Source: Anoplolepis gracilipes
Lineage: Eukaryota; Arthropoda; Insecta; Hymenoptera; Formicidae
Reading direction: 5' to 3'
DNA: 64,000 nucleotides
Assembly: GCF_047496725.1 (NCBI RefSeq)
Contig: NC_132972.1
Coordinates: 3,216,001 to 3,280,000 of the forward strand
Position 1 is the first letter of the stretch, and each line of letters opens with the position of its first letter. A model generated the notes under the pieces. It worked only from the letters and a program-made list of their open reading frames with translations. It did no database searches and was not told the origin of the DNA. Position numbers and translations under genes: made by a program. This document shows positions 37,961-50,600 of the stretch, in pieces.

Positions 37961-38576
37961 ATAAGGACGAATATCTACGAAAAAAATGGTCAAGACCAAG
38001 TGGAGAAGAAAAAGACGTCGTTATTATTAAGCAACAAACGATTCACAATTCTCGGCGGGGCTGAAATCAAAATTGTGCGTCTACCTCATTTGGGTGCTGT
38101 TAATAAATGTATATATACTATATAATTGTGCGAAGATACAGGAACACTTTTTCTTTGTACATTCATAAATCATCAAAAGAGATAAGATGTACTTGAGATA
38201 CAGTCTGAGTCACGTTAACCGTGGAGTAGATTAGTGAAACGTAATACACATCTTTGAATATAAGATGCAGAAAAATTAATGTGAGAAATGAGTCCTCAGT
38301 CCCCGTAGACTGTATCGAAATATTATGTAATAGTTCCTCGAATACATTTACCTGTTTATTAAAATATTTCACAAACCAACTAATCTGATAATATAGTACG
38401 CATCAAATAATCGTGTAACGAAGCTCTAAATATAATTTAGTAATAGCGATTATGGAATAGCAATTAGGAAGTCAAGCGTGGATAATTTTTTGGCTCAGAA
38501 ATAAAGCTCGGAAAACTGAGTTGCATACAATTTTGTTTAATTGTAGGAATCGGTCAATGTACACATGTAAAATGTG

Positions 38577-38617
<41 letters not shown>

Positions 38618-39039
38618 CTTATATATACACAAAATTAAAAGTAAGTAATAAAATATAACTCTAGATACCGATAATGTGCTAACTTATAAGATCGAAAGTG
38701 TATAATATAATATCGTGACTATATGTCATAAATAAATCGTGAACAAATATATATAATATAATAAAAGAGGGTTTCTCAAAATAATCTGTTTTCGGATATT
38801 TATAAAATAATTTCATTCGTATAAAAAAATTTAAAAAGCAATGGTTTTTAAATTTTAGTGCACCATTTGATATGAGTGATAGAAGTAGAAGAAATAAATA
38901 AACCAATCAATGCGATAGAAATCTTGTGCATAAAAATATAGAATTATATGTGGAAGCCAATTCCTATGGTGTTATTTAAAAAATAAATGCAAAAATTCTT
39001 TTTTTTATATTGTAAATAATTTTTTTAACTAATATTTGC

Positions 39040-39099
<60 letters not shown>

Positions 39100-42000
39100 C
39101 AGAATGTTTCTGTATTATATAAATATTGTATATCATACGATTTAAATAGCATAAAAAACAATCTTCATTATTAGTTAAACACTATAACTGTAAAAGTATA
39201 CAATAATTTGGCTACCAAAACAAATCTGTCTTGTCAGGAAAAATAATAAATATATATAATGTATATATATTACATCTGCATCTTTTTTTTAAATTAAAAA
39301 GCAATTAGCCACATATATGATTCATAATAACTACATAAATTTATTGCAATAAATATATGATTATCGACATATATATTTAAAAGTATTATGATTTAAAAGT
39401 ATATAAATATTATAAAATGTATAAGACTAGAGGAAAACATAAAGTGATTTATTGTGGATAAATCATTAATAATAATACAAATGCCTTTTTTTATTTCTAT
39501 TATAAGATAAAGCTCTATTAGTGTGATGTGTAATATATATTTATATATATTACTCATTAAATAAATTTTTTCACACATAATTTGTTTGCGGTTTTCGTAA
39601 ATTGCAATGTCAAAGATCGAAATAAATCCCAAATTGAGAAAAAAAAAACATCATTAAAGATGCAATATATATATGTATATATATATATATATATAGTTCA
39701 TCAATTAATCAAAGCTTTAATGTTTATATCAATGGTACACTGCATATTATTTTTTAAAATTAACTTCATACATTTTGAATTATAAAGAGCCTACTTATAT
39801 TATTAATTACAGTCTTTTTAATATGCATATAAAGTTTTATATCATTTAAGAGAAGACAGATACACCTTATTTTTTTCTTTATTAATTTATAATCTATTTT
39901 AACTTGTTATTTCTTTACAACTTATTTTTAAATAATATCTATGACACATGATTTTATATATATATATCAATATATTATTAAATTAAAGCTAATCCCTATT
40001 GTTCAAAACACAATACTGACTAAATAGCTGATTTCTATTTCAATGTCAACTAAATTTTTCTATCGTTACAAACATAAATTATTTATAAATTATCATCTTC
40101 TCTTATGCCCTCCTTTTCAAGAAAAATATTAGCATAGAGAGCAGTATTTCTTCACGTCCAATATAAAAATATCTGTTGTTATACTTTGCATGTATAAATA
40201 GGCTCTGTATAATCTTTAGATTAACGTCGAGTGTGTAGGGAAATGTGGATAGGTTACCTGTGTATCTGGAGGAGCTGTAGACTCTCCACCTACAGATGTT
40301 AAATTAGGCGTATAGGCGACCCCACGAAGTGCCTGTCCAGGTGTTACTGATCTAGCAATCCCAGTGGCTAAAAAAATAATTATTATTTAATATATACATA
40401 AAATAATTAATTATACATTATTTTAGAATTTAATTCTTGGAGATATATTTTGTAATGAAATTATTATGTAATCATTTATTCATCAATTTAGAATTAAATT
40501 TATGCATGCATACAGTTACGTGAATTTATCTCTTACTATATACATACATATGTCACTTATTTGTCATTTATTGTGATGCAAATAATTAAATTTTTGTATA
40601 CATTGTTTTATATATATTGATGATTAAGATGCTTAAGGAATCTTACTTGGTCCACTGACAGGAACACTGGACACTGTGGCAGTGGGTTGAACAACTTTAC
40701 TACTAACCATGGGTGTCCCTGTACCCAAGACTGTTCCTTTCACTAGGAAAAACACGAAAGATTATCAGATTCTCTTTCTATTCTATTTATAATTTCAATT
40801 AAATGCAAATAAAAGAAAATAAAAGAAAATGATTTAGAAAGTGAAATGAGTATCTTCACATTGGTCATAATATGTTCTATTATTACAAAGATCTTGATAT
40901 GTATAATTTCTATTTTTATAATATTGCATGCGGAACATACTTGCTTGCGGTGCACTAGCCGGCCTGAGTGTCGGCATGGCGACTAAATTCGCTGGTTTTG
41001 CAGGTGGTGGCGGTGGAGTTACACCGACTCCTCTAGCAGGACCACGAGCCTGCGATTCTTTCCACGTGTCCATCTCGGCTCGCAACTTTTCTAATTCCGT
41101 CTCAAAGTCTTTCGCTCTCTTTTCCTCTTTTGAAAGGGCTTGCCGATATTGTTGCCTCTCCATGTCGAATTGCGCTAATTGTTTCTCCAATTCCGCTTCC
41201 ATCTGCAGTGATTTCTTACTCTCTTCCTCGAGGCCTTCGGCCATCGAGTCTATCCTTACCTTCTCTTCGCTGAGAATTTGAGCCAAATCTTCAGATCGTT
41301 TCCTCTCCTCGATATACTTCATAATAATCTTTTTTCGTTCCGCCAAGAGAAGCAATACTATTTGCTTTTGCCGACTTTTCTCCTCCTCGAGATGATCGTT
41401 AACCTTTTTTAATTCCATTTCTAATCTCTTCTTTTCTTGTTTTTCTAGTTCTAGCTCTTTCTTTAGCCTCGTTCGCTCTTTCTCAAGACCATAGGTGATG
41501 TCATCACCTTGAGCAGTATCATGTTCATGTTTCCGCTTCTCCTCCTCTAATTCTTTAATCACCTGAAAAACATTTTCTTGCAATGAAATAATACAACAAT
41601 TACCAAAAGATAATAACACATTTACTTTCTAACAATATTATATTTGTAATATTTATATATCACATATAATTGCATCTAATAAAAGACATACTGCTCTATG
41701 CCTAATTTCAGCATCTCTAAGGACTTTTGTCATCCTACACTGCGCCTTTCTCTGCTGCATCACCAATGCTTCTAGACTAGCTACTTGTTGATCAATTTGA
41801 TTTCCTTCAACCCCAATAACACCACCTACTATTGCAACATCGCGAGCTAATGCCGCGTGTGGATCTGCAGTACTGGTGAGGTACCGGGAACTTAGAAGAT
41901 GTTTCATCTTTTCTGACTGGAAGCAAAAATCATAATTTTAACAATAAGGTAGATAAACATCACATAAAATACTATCTGAAAAAATATACGATAAAATTAA

Positions 42001-43108
42001 AAAGCTTGTGGAATAATAACACGGTTGGTCATGCAAAGAATACTTTTTCAATTTCAGTCATATTGATTTGTTACATCTTTGATTTTTCTTTCCAGATACA
42101 TAATGCATTAAGAGAGGTTAAAAACTATGCAAAAAAATGTTAAATTTCTTATCAATTATTTATGACATTTTAAATAGCACAGTATATGTATGCATGTGTA
42201 TCTTAGTACATTTTACTGTCCAAAATCTTACTATAATTACATTTGCAAAATATACTACTATAAAATATGAAAAATATATTTAACAATTTCTTGCAATAAA
42301 TTATGTCATTCTAATTACTTTTAATGCTGCTATCACAATGTCTCTCGCTTGGAGCTCGCCTTCTAGATGTCCCAGTAACATCAACAAATCAGTTCTGCTC
42401 AACTCCTTCTTTGGATTGCGCTGCAAATAAACAAAATCATCCTCAGCTATACCATACTCCAATATTTTTGTAATTATTGCAGTAATAATACCAAAAATGA
42501 CTGTTTTCCAGCAAGTTACAATTTTACAAATTCAAATTACTAGAAGTAACAATTCCTCTATATTTTTTAATTATTACAATAACGATGCATTTATATATTA
42601 AAAAAAATATATTTCTTCTTTGTTTCATTGAAAAATATATAAATATTCAGGATTACAACAGCAGACACAAATATAAAGAACTGTAATGCGTTCTGAAAAT
42701 TTTCTCAGAAATTAATTCAGCCGTTGCAACAAGAATCCTCCACGATGTAACACAGTAAAATTTAGCGTGTCTTAGCTAGGAAAACACCTTGTGATACTCT
42801 ATAATGTAACTTATTCAGCTATCAAAGAAATGCAATGGGAAGGAACGTACCTTGAGAGTATTGGAGGAACTCTTGTCCAGCGGCTCAATATTGTTAGCCT
42901 GCTGCTGCTGCTGCAGTTGTTGAGATTGCGAGGGCTGAGCGGAAACGGCGACAGTCTGCGTCTTCGTGGCCGCGGTAGTCGGGACAGTGGTGCCAGACGA
43001 CGGCGCCAACGCCGGCGCCGGTGCCGACGTCGACGGCGGTCCGTTGGCCGTCGTCATCGCCGTCGTGGTGGTGACGTTGACGGTGGTGGTCTGACTCTGC
43101 GATGCCAT
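37239..43108 (-). CDS. naus: CTTNBP2/nausicaa-family cortactin-binding protein
   Basis: Seven exons in coding order: 43108-42851, 42420-42319, 41916-41692, 41562-40941, 40742-40647, 40367-40258, 37748-37239. Together they encode about 640 aa with consistent phases. The N-terminus is Ser/Thr/Gln-rich. From residue 87 comes the CortBP2 N-terminal domain (KKELSRTDLLMLLGHLEGEL, then QARDIVIAALK), then a long coiled coil to about residue 380 (for example LEMELKKVNDHLEEEKSRQK and EKQLAQFDMERQQYRQAL). Proline-rich segments follow (TPPPPPAKPANL, KVVQPTATVSS), then RGVPPPVPPNKPVVPPKK, which resembles the cortactin SH3-binding motif of vertebrate CTTNBP2 proteins. Members bind cortactin and control branched-actin or dendritic-spine stability (family knowledge). 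The ATG at 43106-43108 is the first in-frame start of the exon. The gene is complete, and the last intron is about 2.5 kb. Confidence 0.9.
37909..37956. repeat. (GA)n microsatellite
   Basis: A GA run of about 48 bp in the last intron of naus. Confidence 0.9.
38577..38617. repeat. (TAA)n microsatellite
   Basis: About 13 to 14 TAA units in the last intron of naus. Confidence 0.9.
39042..39096. repeat. (TA)n microsatellite
   Basis: About 27 TA units in the last intron of naus. It is a likely polymorphic or assembly-sensitive site. Confidence 0.9.
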
Positions 43109-44741
43109 TGTGCCGATCTCTCTATCGAGAGGGTATTTACCTGCGCGTCGACACCGACGATGGTCGGTTTCCTGGGTCGCGGGGAGAAGCTCTCGGGCCT
43201 CGCTCTACGGGTACGTCGACACTTCCTTACCCCTCGAGTCTCCAGGGATACGCCGTCACGGCCGTGACCACGGGACGCGCGAGCACCGCCGCCGGACAGC
43301 CAGCGGCCCGCAATGATGCTCGCCACATCGTCGGTTCGCGGGACCGACCGTGCTCTACCCTCGTTCCCTCTACCCTCGTGGGTCCTCCGCTCCGGTTTCT
43401 CCTCTTCCCGGGTCACGCGTCGTTTCACGGCACGACGAGCACGAGAATTAGCGCGGCGGCATCCGGCGGCTCCGCTACGCTACGCTTGCTCTCGTCTCTC
43501 CCTCTTGACAAATCGAGCGCACAAAGCGCAGTTCATGGCACGCACGGCACGGCCAGCGAAAATCTCGATCTCGTCTCTCTTCGTGAGTCGTGAGAGGCGC
43601 TCTGATTTAGAATCGATTTAATCATCGAGAGATCGACCTAACCTAGACTTTAGGGGCACAGTCTACTCCGGCGGTATGAAAGATTGATGATGATTTTTAA
43701 AAAAGAAAAAAAAAATATTAGAAATATCTGTTTATTTTTATATATTTGTTTAAACAGTACATCGGTATTCTTGGATTTTTTTTGTTCAATACGAGTTTCG
43801 CGTAGCGTGTTCAAAAATGTATGATACATTGTAAAATTATTTATTTATTCCATAAAATATATATTTTCGGGATATTGAACTTAATTAGAATTTAAAAAAA
43901 ATTAATATTTAATATTTTGCTGACCTTTAAAATAATTTCAGCAATATTGAGAATATTATGTAACATTTAAAAAGGACTGCTCTTATTTTTTTCAATTTTT
44001 TTTTTCTAACTTTATTCTTTATTTCTTTCATAATAGAATTAGAGAAAAATTGAAAAATCTCAGTATCTTAAAAATATATCCTATGGAATAAAATTAAACG
44101 ACCAAGTTTTTATATTGTTTATTTTTATAATATTTTATCGATAGTAAATCACAAAATAATTTTCTGCTATTCTATTGTCGATAATAAAATGGAAATCGGA
44201 ATTTTTTAAATCAAAAATATATAAATCTATTCGTTTTACCTGTACGCTTTTTGCATTCCAAAACAAATATATATAATAATAAAACATCGATGTAAAACAG
44301 AGAAAAAAATTAGAAGAAAGTGCAGTTGAAAACAAAGAATATTTCTTACAGCTGTTAACTGTCAAATTATATGCTAACTAATACTAATTGAATAAAAATC
44401 TGAATAAAAATGGAATAAAAATTGTTGAGAAGTCCGCGATCTCTTATTTGGAAAAATCTCGCGAATTTTCCCTATCCATGTACATGCACACGCATTCAAA
44501 CTCGGCACACGCGTGTATACATATATCGGCCCACAAACCCCTATCGGCGTAAAAGTTGCTTACGTCGCGTCGCGTCGCGCTGATATCTCACGTTGTTGCG
44601 ACGTCGATGACGGGTGGATCTCCTTCTTCGCAGTAAGCACTGTGCATATGGTTCCGTGCGCGTTGGTTATTGCGGATGGTATGTGGAATAAGGTGTACTG
44701 CGGAAGCTGGTCTTGATACTACATAAAAGTGTAATCGCAAA
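43109..44741. promoter_or_regulatory. Divergent naus/MEAK7 promoter region
   Basis: The start codons of naus (-) and MEAK7 (+) are about 1.6 kb apart and divergent, so both promoters and 5' UTRs lie here. The naus-proximal part to about 43620 is strikingly GC- and CpG-rich compared with the AT-rich surroundings, consistent with an unmethylated promoter or 5' UTR. The middle, about 43680-44440, is AT-rich with no feature recognised. A second, weaker CpG-rich patch sits at about 44500-44720, just upstream of MEAK7. The open frames in the CpG-rich part overlap on both strands and lack motifs, so I do not call them genes. No TATA box was assigned. Confidence 0.55.
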
Positions 44742-47158
44742 ATGGGCAACCAGGTGACGCGCCCCGGTATCGCCTCGCACAGGAAGCTGGAGTCCGGCAA
44801 TCAAACCGTGAATGCCGCTACCAAGAGCGAGCCGGATCACAGCTCGTATACGCAATTCTTTCCGATCGAGAGCCTGGCTAAGGTACTGGCCACACACTCT
44901 CGTGATGATTCATTATCTCGTCAAACTCTCCATAATTGACATGAGAACAATTTTTTTTTTTTTTTTTTTTTTTTTCAAGTATGGCAGTACAATTGACTTT
45001 GTTGTCAAACAGTTTCCTGCAGTTCGAATTCCTACAGCTGCTTGAAGAGACAGATACTGTGTTAGCTGATTAGGAATATTTTCCCCTATATATACTATTT
45101 ATATCATACTAATGATATAAATTTGATTCGCAGAAACGTTTTGTACTTTTTTGTGATTATTCTTAATCATGATTTTCTAAATATTTTCAATACTCTTTCT
45201 TTTTAAAGTTTGTGATTTTCTAGTCAAATACAGAAATTGATTCAATCATATATTTTATATTCTAGTAATTTGTTATCACGCAGCTAACATGTCTGGTTAA
45301 TTTTATATGATAAAAATTAAAAATGTATACATATACATTTTTTTGCACATACAATATAGAAACAAATTATATAATCTATATTTAATCTATATAATATATC
45401 ATAATATATATTTAATCTTATGTAATACTAAATATAAATATATTTTTTGTAGATACTATCACATCTTGCTCATCAAGAAGAACATGTTAATGGCATTACC
45501 AAGTCTGTATTTCAAAAGTACTTATTCCCTACTCATCCTGAATTAAGCGAGAAGCTTTTTACTTATTTACACCATAACGCTCAAACTACAACTGCATATA
45601 TAAGTACGACAGCTTTCAAGCAGCAAGCTGAAAAGTTCCTGTCAGTAATGAATGATCAAGCTATATTAGAAAATTACATAAAAATGTATTCCAATATAAA
45701 AGATGGAGGCAATGTTACTCCTGACACACTGAGAGCGTTATTAATGTGCTGCTATCAACTGGCGATGGAAAACAATAGCACCAGCATGTGCCTTCACTCG
45801 GAGCAAATAATAAACGCAGTCGTTATTTCGTGTGTTAGTAAATTAATTCATTTTAATGAAATATATAACTAAAGTTTAATTACTATATATAAGTATTTAT
45901 AAAAGTACAAGTATTTAAATTGATACGTTCAAAATTGAAATGAATAACTTTTGTACTATATACTGATATATAATTAGAGCTTTAATTATTTTACAGTTCC
46001 ATGGTAAAACTAGTTTATCCACGAATTATGTGACCAATTGGATTGGGCAACATTGTCCACGCATGGTACACGGCCTACAGCGATATGTGGTACACGTATT
46101 GACAACTGCTTATCGCAATGGTAAAGCACTTTTGTCAAAAGAACAACCGCAACCTCCTATCGAGATACCGACGCCCGTGTTAGATCAATCAAACTTAGAA
46201 TTTCCTCAAACAAACTTATTGCCTATAAGCTATGTCTGGTTGTTGTCGTGCACATTGCCACAGTGTTACCTCCAGGTATGTTATAGAATAATCGATAGAT
46301 GTAAATGCATAATGATTATGTACTATCTAAAATATTTAAGATTAATTATTGTTGTCCATTTATTATAATCAAAATCTATCACTGTATAGATAGTTGAACT
46401 TTTGTATATGTCTGCATGGTATGTGTGTATATAGACCAACGATTCACCGAAGGATATAACTCACGCTTTGATAGCCAAAAGAACAGGCAGTATTTGTCCA
46501 AGGCATTGGGCGTTACTGTACAATAGCGGAGAGCACGGCGCCGGAGCTAATCGCTTCCTTCACCATGTATTAGGTTACAGAGGTCCTACTTTGCTAATTA
46601 TAAGAGCCGCTAGCGTAGAGAGGGACGAGGAATGTCCAACATTTTGCGTATGCTCGGCTGTCGAGTGGCGGGAGAGTCATCTCTACTGGGGCGATGAAGA
46701 CTCAATGGGCATTCAGTTGACTCCGTCCTATAAAATTATAGAGAAAGGTGCGAAGATACTATATCTGAACACAAATATCAGGGGCTACCCGCATGGTTTG
46801 CGACTCGGTAGCGATCCGCGTTCGCCGTTTATCAGTATCGACGAATCATTCCATTCAGTGTGTATTGCTGGCGCGCCTTATCGTATCGCCAGCTTGGAAG
46901 TCTGGGGTTGCGGCGATACAAGGCTGAGGTAACATTTTTTTTATTATAAGTGAATTTTGTTTATAAAACTGATGTGTAAGAATATGATGCTATTGATACA
47001 TTTGCAGAGAGAAACAATTGGAGATTAAAAAGTGGCAGGTAAAGGAAGCGGAGAAACAGAGAGTTGTGAAATTAAGCGCCAGCGATTGGCTGGATCATCC
47101 CGATCGTTACTTACTGGAGTTGGCTGGTAGGGCCTCTTACAACGAATCCAATAAATAA
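44742..47158 (+). CDS. MEAK7: MEAK7-like TLDc-domain protein
   Basis: Five exons, 44742-44882, 45453-45833, 45997-46275, 46435-46928 and 47008-47158 (TAA), encode 481 aa. The human protein is of similar length, about 456 aa. It begins MGNQVTRP, and a Gly at position 2 fits the N-myristoylation known for this family. An alpha-helical N-terminal half is followed by a TLDc domain at about residues 255-430, with WLLSCTLPQCYL, RGPTLLIIRAAS, HLYWGDEDSMGIQLTP, GLRLGSDPRSPFISID and SLEVWGCGD. The C-terminal tail VKEAEKQRVVKLSASDWLDH is typical of MEAK7/EAK-7. In mammals the protein sits on lysosomes and supports an alternative mTOR signalling pathway; in nematodes eak-7 acts in dauer and lifespan control (family knowledge). 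All junctions keep the frame, so the gene looks complete. Confidence 0.9.
44951..44975. repeat. Poly(T) tract
   Basis: About 25 T in the first intron of MEAK7 (44883-45452). The rest of that intron is AT-rich with nothing else recognised. Such a tract could be the tail of a retroelement copy on the minus strand, but no adjoining element is recognisable. Confidence 0.7.
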
Positions 47159-47667
47159 TTAGAGCGAGCGAGAGAGGAATACGCTTAACTCTGCTCATAT
47201 TATTTTATTTTGTACATATGTATATAGTATTAAAAAAGAGAGATATTATTGAAATTTCTCTGTACTTATATGGCGCACGTTAAAAACGTGTGTATGAATT
47301 GTGATTATGTGACTTGTACGAAATACAAGGGACTTATGCTTGACGTACTTAAGCACAAGTGCCAAGGTTTGTAACAATGTCTATTTTTTTAAATAATTTC
47401 CTCATGCTGTATACTATTAAATTAAAAGTTACTAATGAAATTTATCTTCTACATTATTATACAAACAAAAAGAACATGTATACATTAGATTAAAAAAAAT
47501 ATATATATTTTTTTTGTACAAAATCACACACGTTTCTCAATACATAGTTGAAAACTTTTTGATAATTGTACTTTTGTACGATTGTGCTTTATCATATACT
47601 TTAAATATTGAAAAATTTAATTTACTTATTATTAGTCTATTTTTTATTGTTCAATGACATCCTTTAA
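47159..47667. other. Convergent 3' region between MEAK7 and DNA2
   Basis: Only about 0.5 kb separates the two stop codons, so the 3' UTRs probably abut or overlap. On the - strand an AATAAA (tttatt at 47643-47648) lies about 20 nt past the DNA2 stop. On the + strand AATAAA overlaps the MEAK7 stop (47151-47156), and attaaa variants follow. Nothing else is seen. Confidence 0.55.
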
Positions 47668-50600
47668 TTATTCTTTTACTTCGTTATCATTATTGATATT
47701 GTCAATTCTAGAAATGAGACTTTTCCAGTCAAAGTCTTCTTCGCCATTGTGTAAACTTATCACATTCTTCTGATTAATGACGTCAAACAGATTTCTGAAT
47801 GGCGTATATCTTGTCAAAGTGACTTTATCAGTGATTATAATCAGCTTATGTCTTGCGCGTGTGATAGCTACTGTCAAACGTCGCTGATCGTCTAATATCT
47901 CAAATTCTTTCTTCGTGTCGTATTCGATACTCTTTGTACATGAATATAATATAACGTCCTTATCGCGTCCCTGGTACTGATCCACAGTGTTTACTTCCAC
48001 TTCTTTGTCTATTATCTTTTTCAGTAAATTTATCTGAGCGTTATAAGGTGCGACGACTCCTATATTTCTACCGCACACACCTGCCTGAGTGAGTACTTGG
48101 ACGAGACGTAAGATGATAGCTGCTTCCCAAACATTCGAACACACCTGATCGTTTCTTTCGCCAAATTCCACATTTAACTTGTAAGTGCTACCAGTATCAA
48201 GTACCATCACCGAGTCATCTAAATTTTTAGAGAGTACTCTTCTTATCCATTTTTCGCAAGATGAAAGACTTTGTTCCATGTTGACACCAGTTAAAGTTGC
48301 ATTTTCCACTTGCTTGTTGCCCGACGCCAACTTGCCGCGGTATGTCACGTCGTTAGCCAATCTCATGATTCTCCCGTTCATTCTGTACTGTTTCGACAGA
48401 TTGACGGTGTTGTTGTCGCTATCGAGCCTGACGAACAGGGACTCGTCCCCACCGAGTCTCGCGACCGTTTTGTTCCTGACAATAGGCGGCAGCTGATCCG
48501 GATCTCCGACGAGGACAAACTTGCGCGCGCTGTACAACGGACGCAGCACCGTGGGTTGCATGATCTGCGCGCTCTCGTCCACTACGCATACGTCGAAGGT
48601 GCGCCTCCTGAGAAGAGCGTGGTACGCGCCGTAACAGGTCACGCCAACGATCTGTTTGCCATTGTAAAGTGTCTCCAAGCTCTCCGGCGAGTTGCAACTT
48701 GCTAATGCATACTCCTCGCTCTTGCACGTCAACAGTGGATGTATCTTCTTTGTTGAGCCCAAGCGCAGGAAATCAATGTTACGTTCCAGTAATTTTAACA
48801 GAACGTTGTCAACTGCGCTGTGCGTGTTCGCAGTGATCAAAACGCTGGATCCCAATGCTTGGAGTAGCTCTATCAATGCCACTAACGTTTGCGTCTTCCC
48901 TGTGCCTGGCATGCCCTTTATCAAAACATATTCGTTGGCGGCCAGCGCCTTCAGCACGGCTCTTTGTTGATTCTCGTTGAGGTCGCTTATTATTTTTGCG
49001 CTAGCCGACACGACTGAACGAGGTAACTTCTCTGCAAACGTAGCTGGTGTCCTATCGATGACGATACGTCGAAGTCTGACGCTAGTCTCTTCATTGCCCA
49101 ACAGACCCGCTACATTCGCATAATTGAACGTGGACAGACTCGTGGAAGAGTATTTATCAATGTGAAACGTAGAATGCGCGTTTTGTCGCGTAATATCCTT
49201 ATCCAGCAGGACTGCGACAGTGTCATGCAAAATATATATTATATGTCCGGCGGCTATATTAACTCGCGCGTCTGTGCTAATGATAACATAATCATTCTCG
49301 GCGAGCGCACTGCTGAACGTGCCGTTCTCAATAGTCTCGCCTTTAATATTGACACGCGCAAACTTATGTCGATACTTATCTTCTTCCTCTACTACTTTGC
49401 CAACAATCTTCAAGTTACAGATGCATGTTCCTCTCGCTTCTCTCTTTTCCGCACTCATCGTCCATATATTACTTAAGTTGCTGTTACTGTTTTCATAAAT
49501 TTCCTCCAGATGCAATAACGCGATCCACTTCATAATATAATCCAAGTGACTAGATTCAAAATCATTCAGCAATTTCTTCATCGGCTCCATTAGTGGATGT
49601 GATGCAGACAAATTCGTGTTTGGATCCCTCGTTAGATACGTGCAACATAGAGTCTGATAGGGACACCTGGCACATGCACGATGATTTATCGGTTCCGGCA
49701 ATTCCATCGCCTTTAAATCCGACTGCGAACTTATGTTGTGAAAGTCTTCAGGCTTTTTAGAAAAATAATGCACCAAAGCATTTCGCAGTAATATTAAATC
49801 TCTTTTCTCGTGATGACTGCTTTTAATTTCTTGCATCGAGTTTTCTTTCAGGTACAATAAAAGACCAGTATCGATATCCTGATCTCTGAAGCCCATCATC
49901 ATAAGATAGAGAATAACTTGGCCCTTATGCTCAAGCGAGTAAGAAGCTTTTCCAGTTTTCACTTCCAAAGGCATGATTTTTCTTTTCGAATTGATATTCA
50001 CCTCTGCTGTCACGTCTATTCTTCCTTTTATTCCTAATTTCGGTATGTAAACGTTCTCCTCGATATCCTGTATGTTACAGATACTCCCCTGAAAGTTATC
50101 CTTTAAGTCACTTATGCGTTGTTGTTTGTTACTTTTGATATAATGCTGAATAAACTCGAAAATTCTCGGTGCAAAATCCATCATGCGTTTACGACAATCT
50201 ACGAGCGACAATTCCGACGCGTAGAGATAATCTATCGTGTCTTTCGATTGTAACATATCGTCAAGAAGCTTAATTACGTCGGACAGCGCGTAGATATTTT
50301 CTCGTAGCGCCTTTTGTAGCCACTGATGAACCAAAGAGCCTACAGTCATCACAGAATAATCAGCATCCAAACTTGGCAGCGACTCTATCCTTCTAAACTT
50401 GTCGGTCAACACCGCTCGTCTATTGCAAAATAAACCGCCTGTTATTGTTGTGCCTGATATTAATATATCAGGCTGCGTAACGAGAAAACCATTATTGTTA
50501 TCAATAATCCATCGCTGTGAATCTTTCTTAGCCTGAATCGTGACAATATCATCAATTTTCACTTGCACATCTTTCCAAAATCCTGAACATGCAACACTAT

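Larger units (their letters stand above)
37749..40257 (-). other. Last intron of naus
   Basis: A 2.5 kb AT-rich intron. It holds a (GA)n run at about 37909-37956, a (TAA)n run at about 38577-38617 and a (TA)n run at about 39042-39096. No further exon is seen. Confidence 0.75.

Noticed and set aside
42791..43621. Several overlapping open frames on both strands around the naus first exon
   Set aside because: They come from the CpG-rich composition and lack domain motifs. The naus frame on the - strand alone connects to conserved exons.
49162..49476. + strand frame inside DNA2
   Set aside because: Shadow of the DNA2 coding exon on the opposite strand, as are those at 48185-48970.
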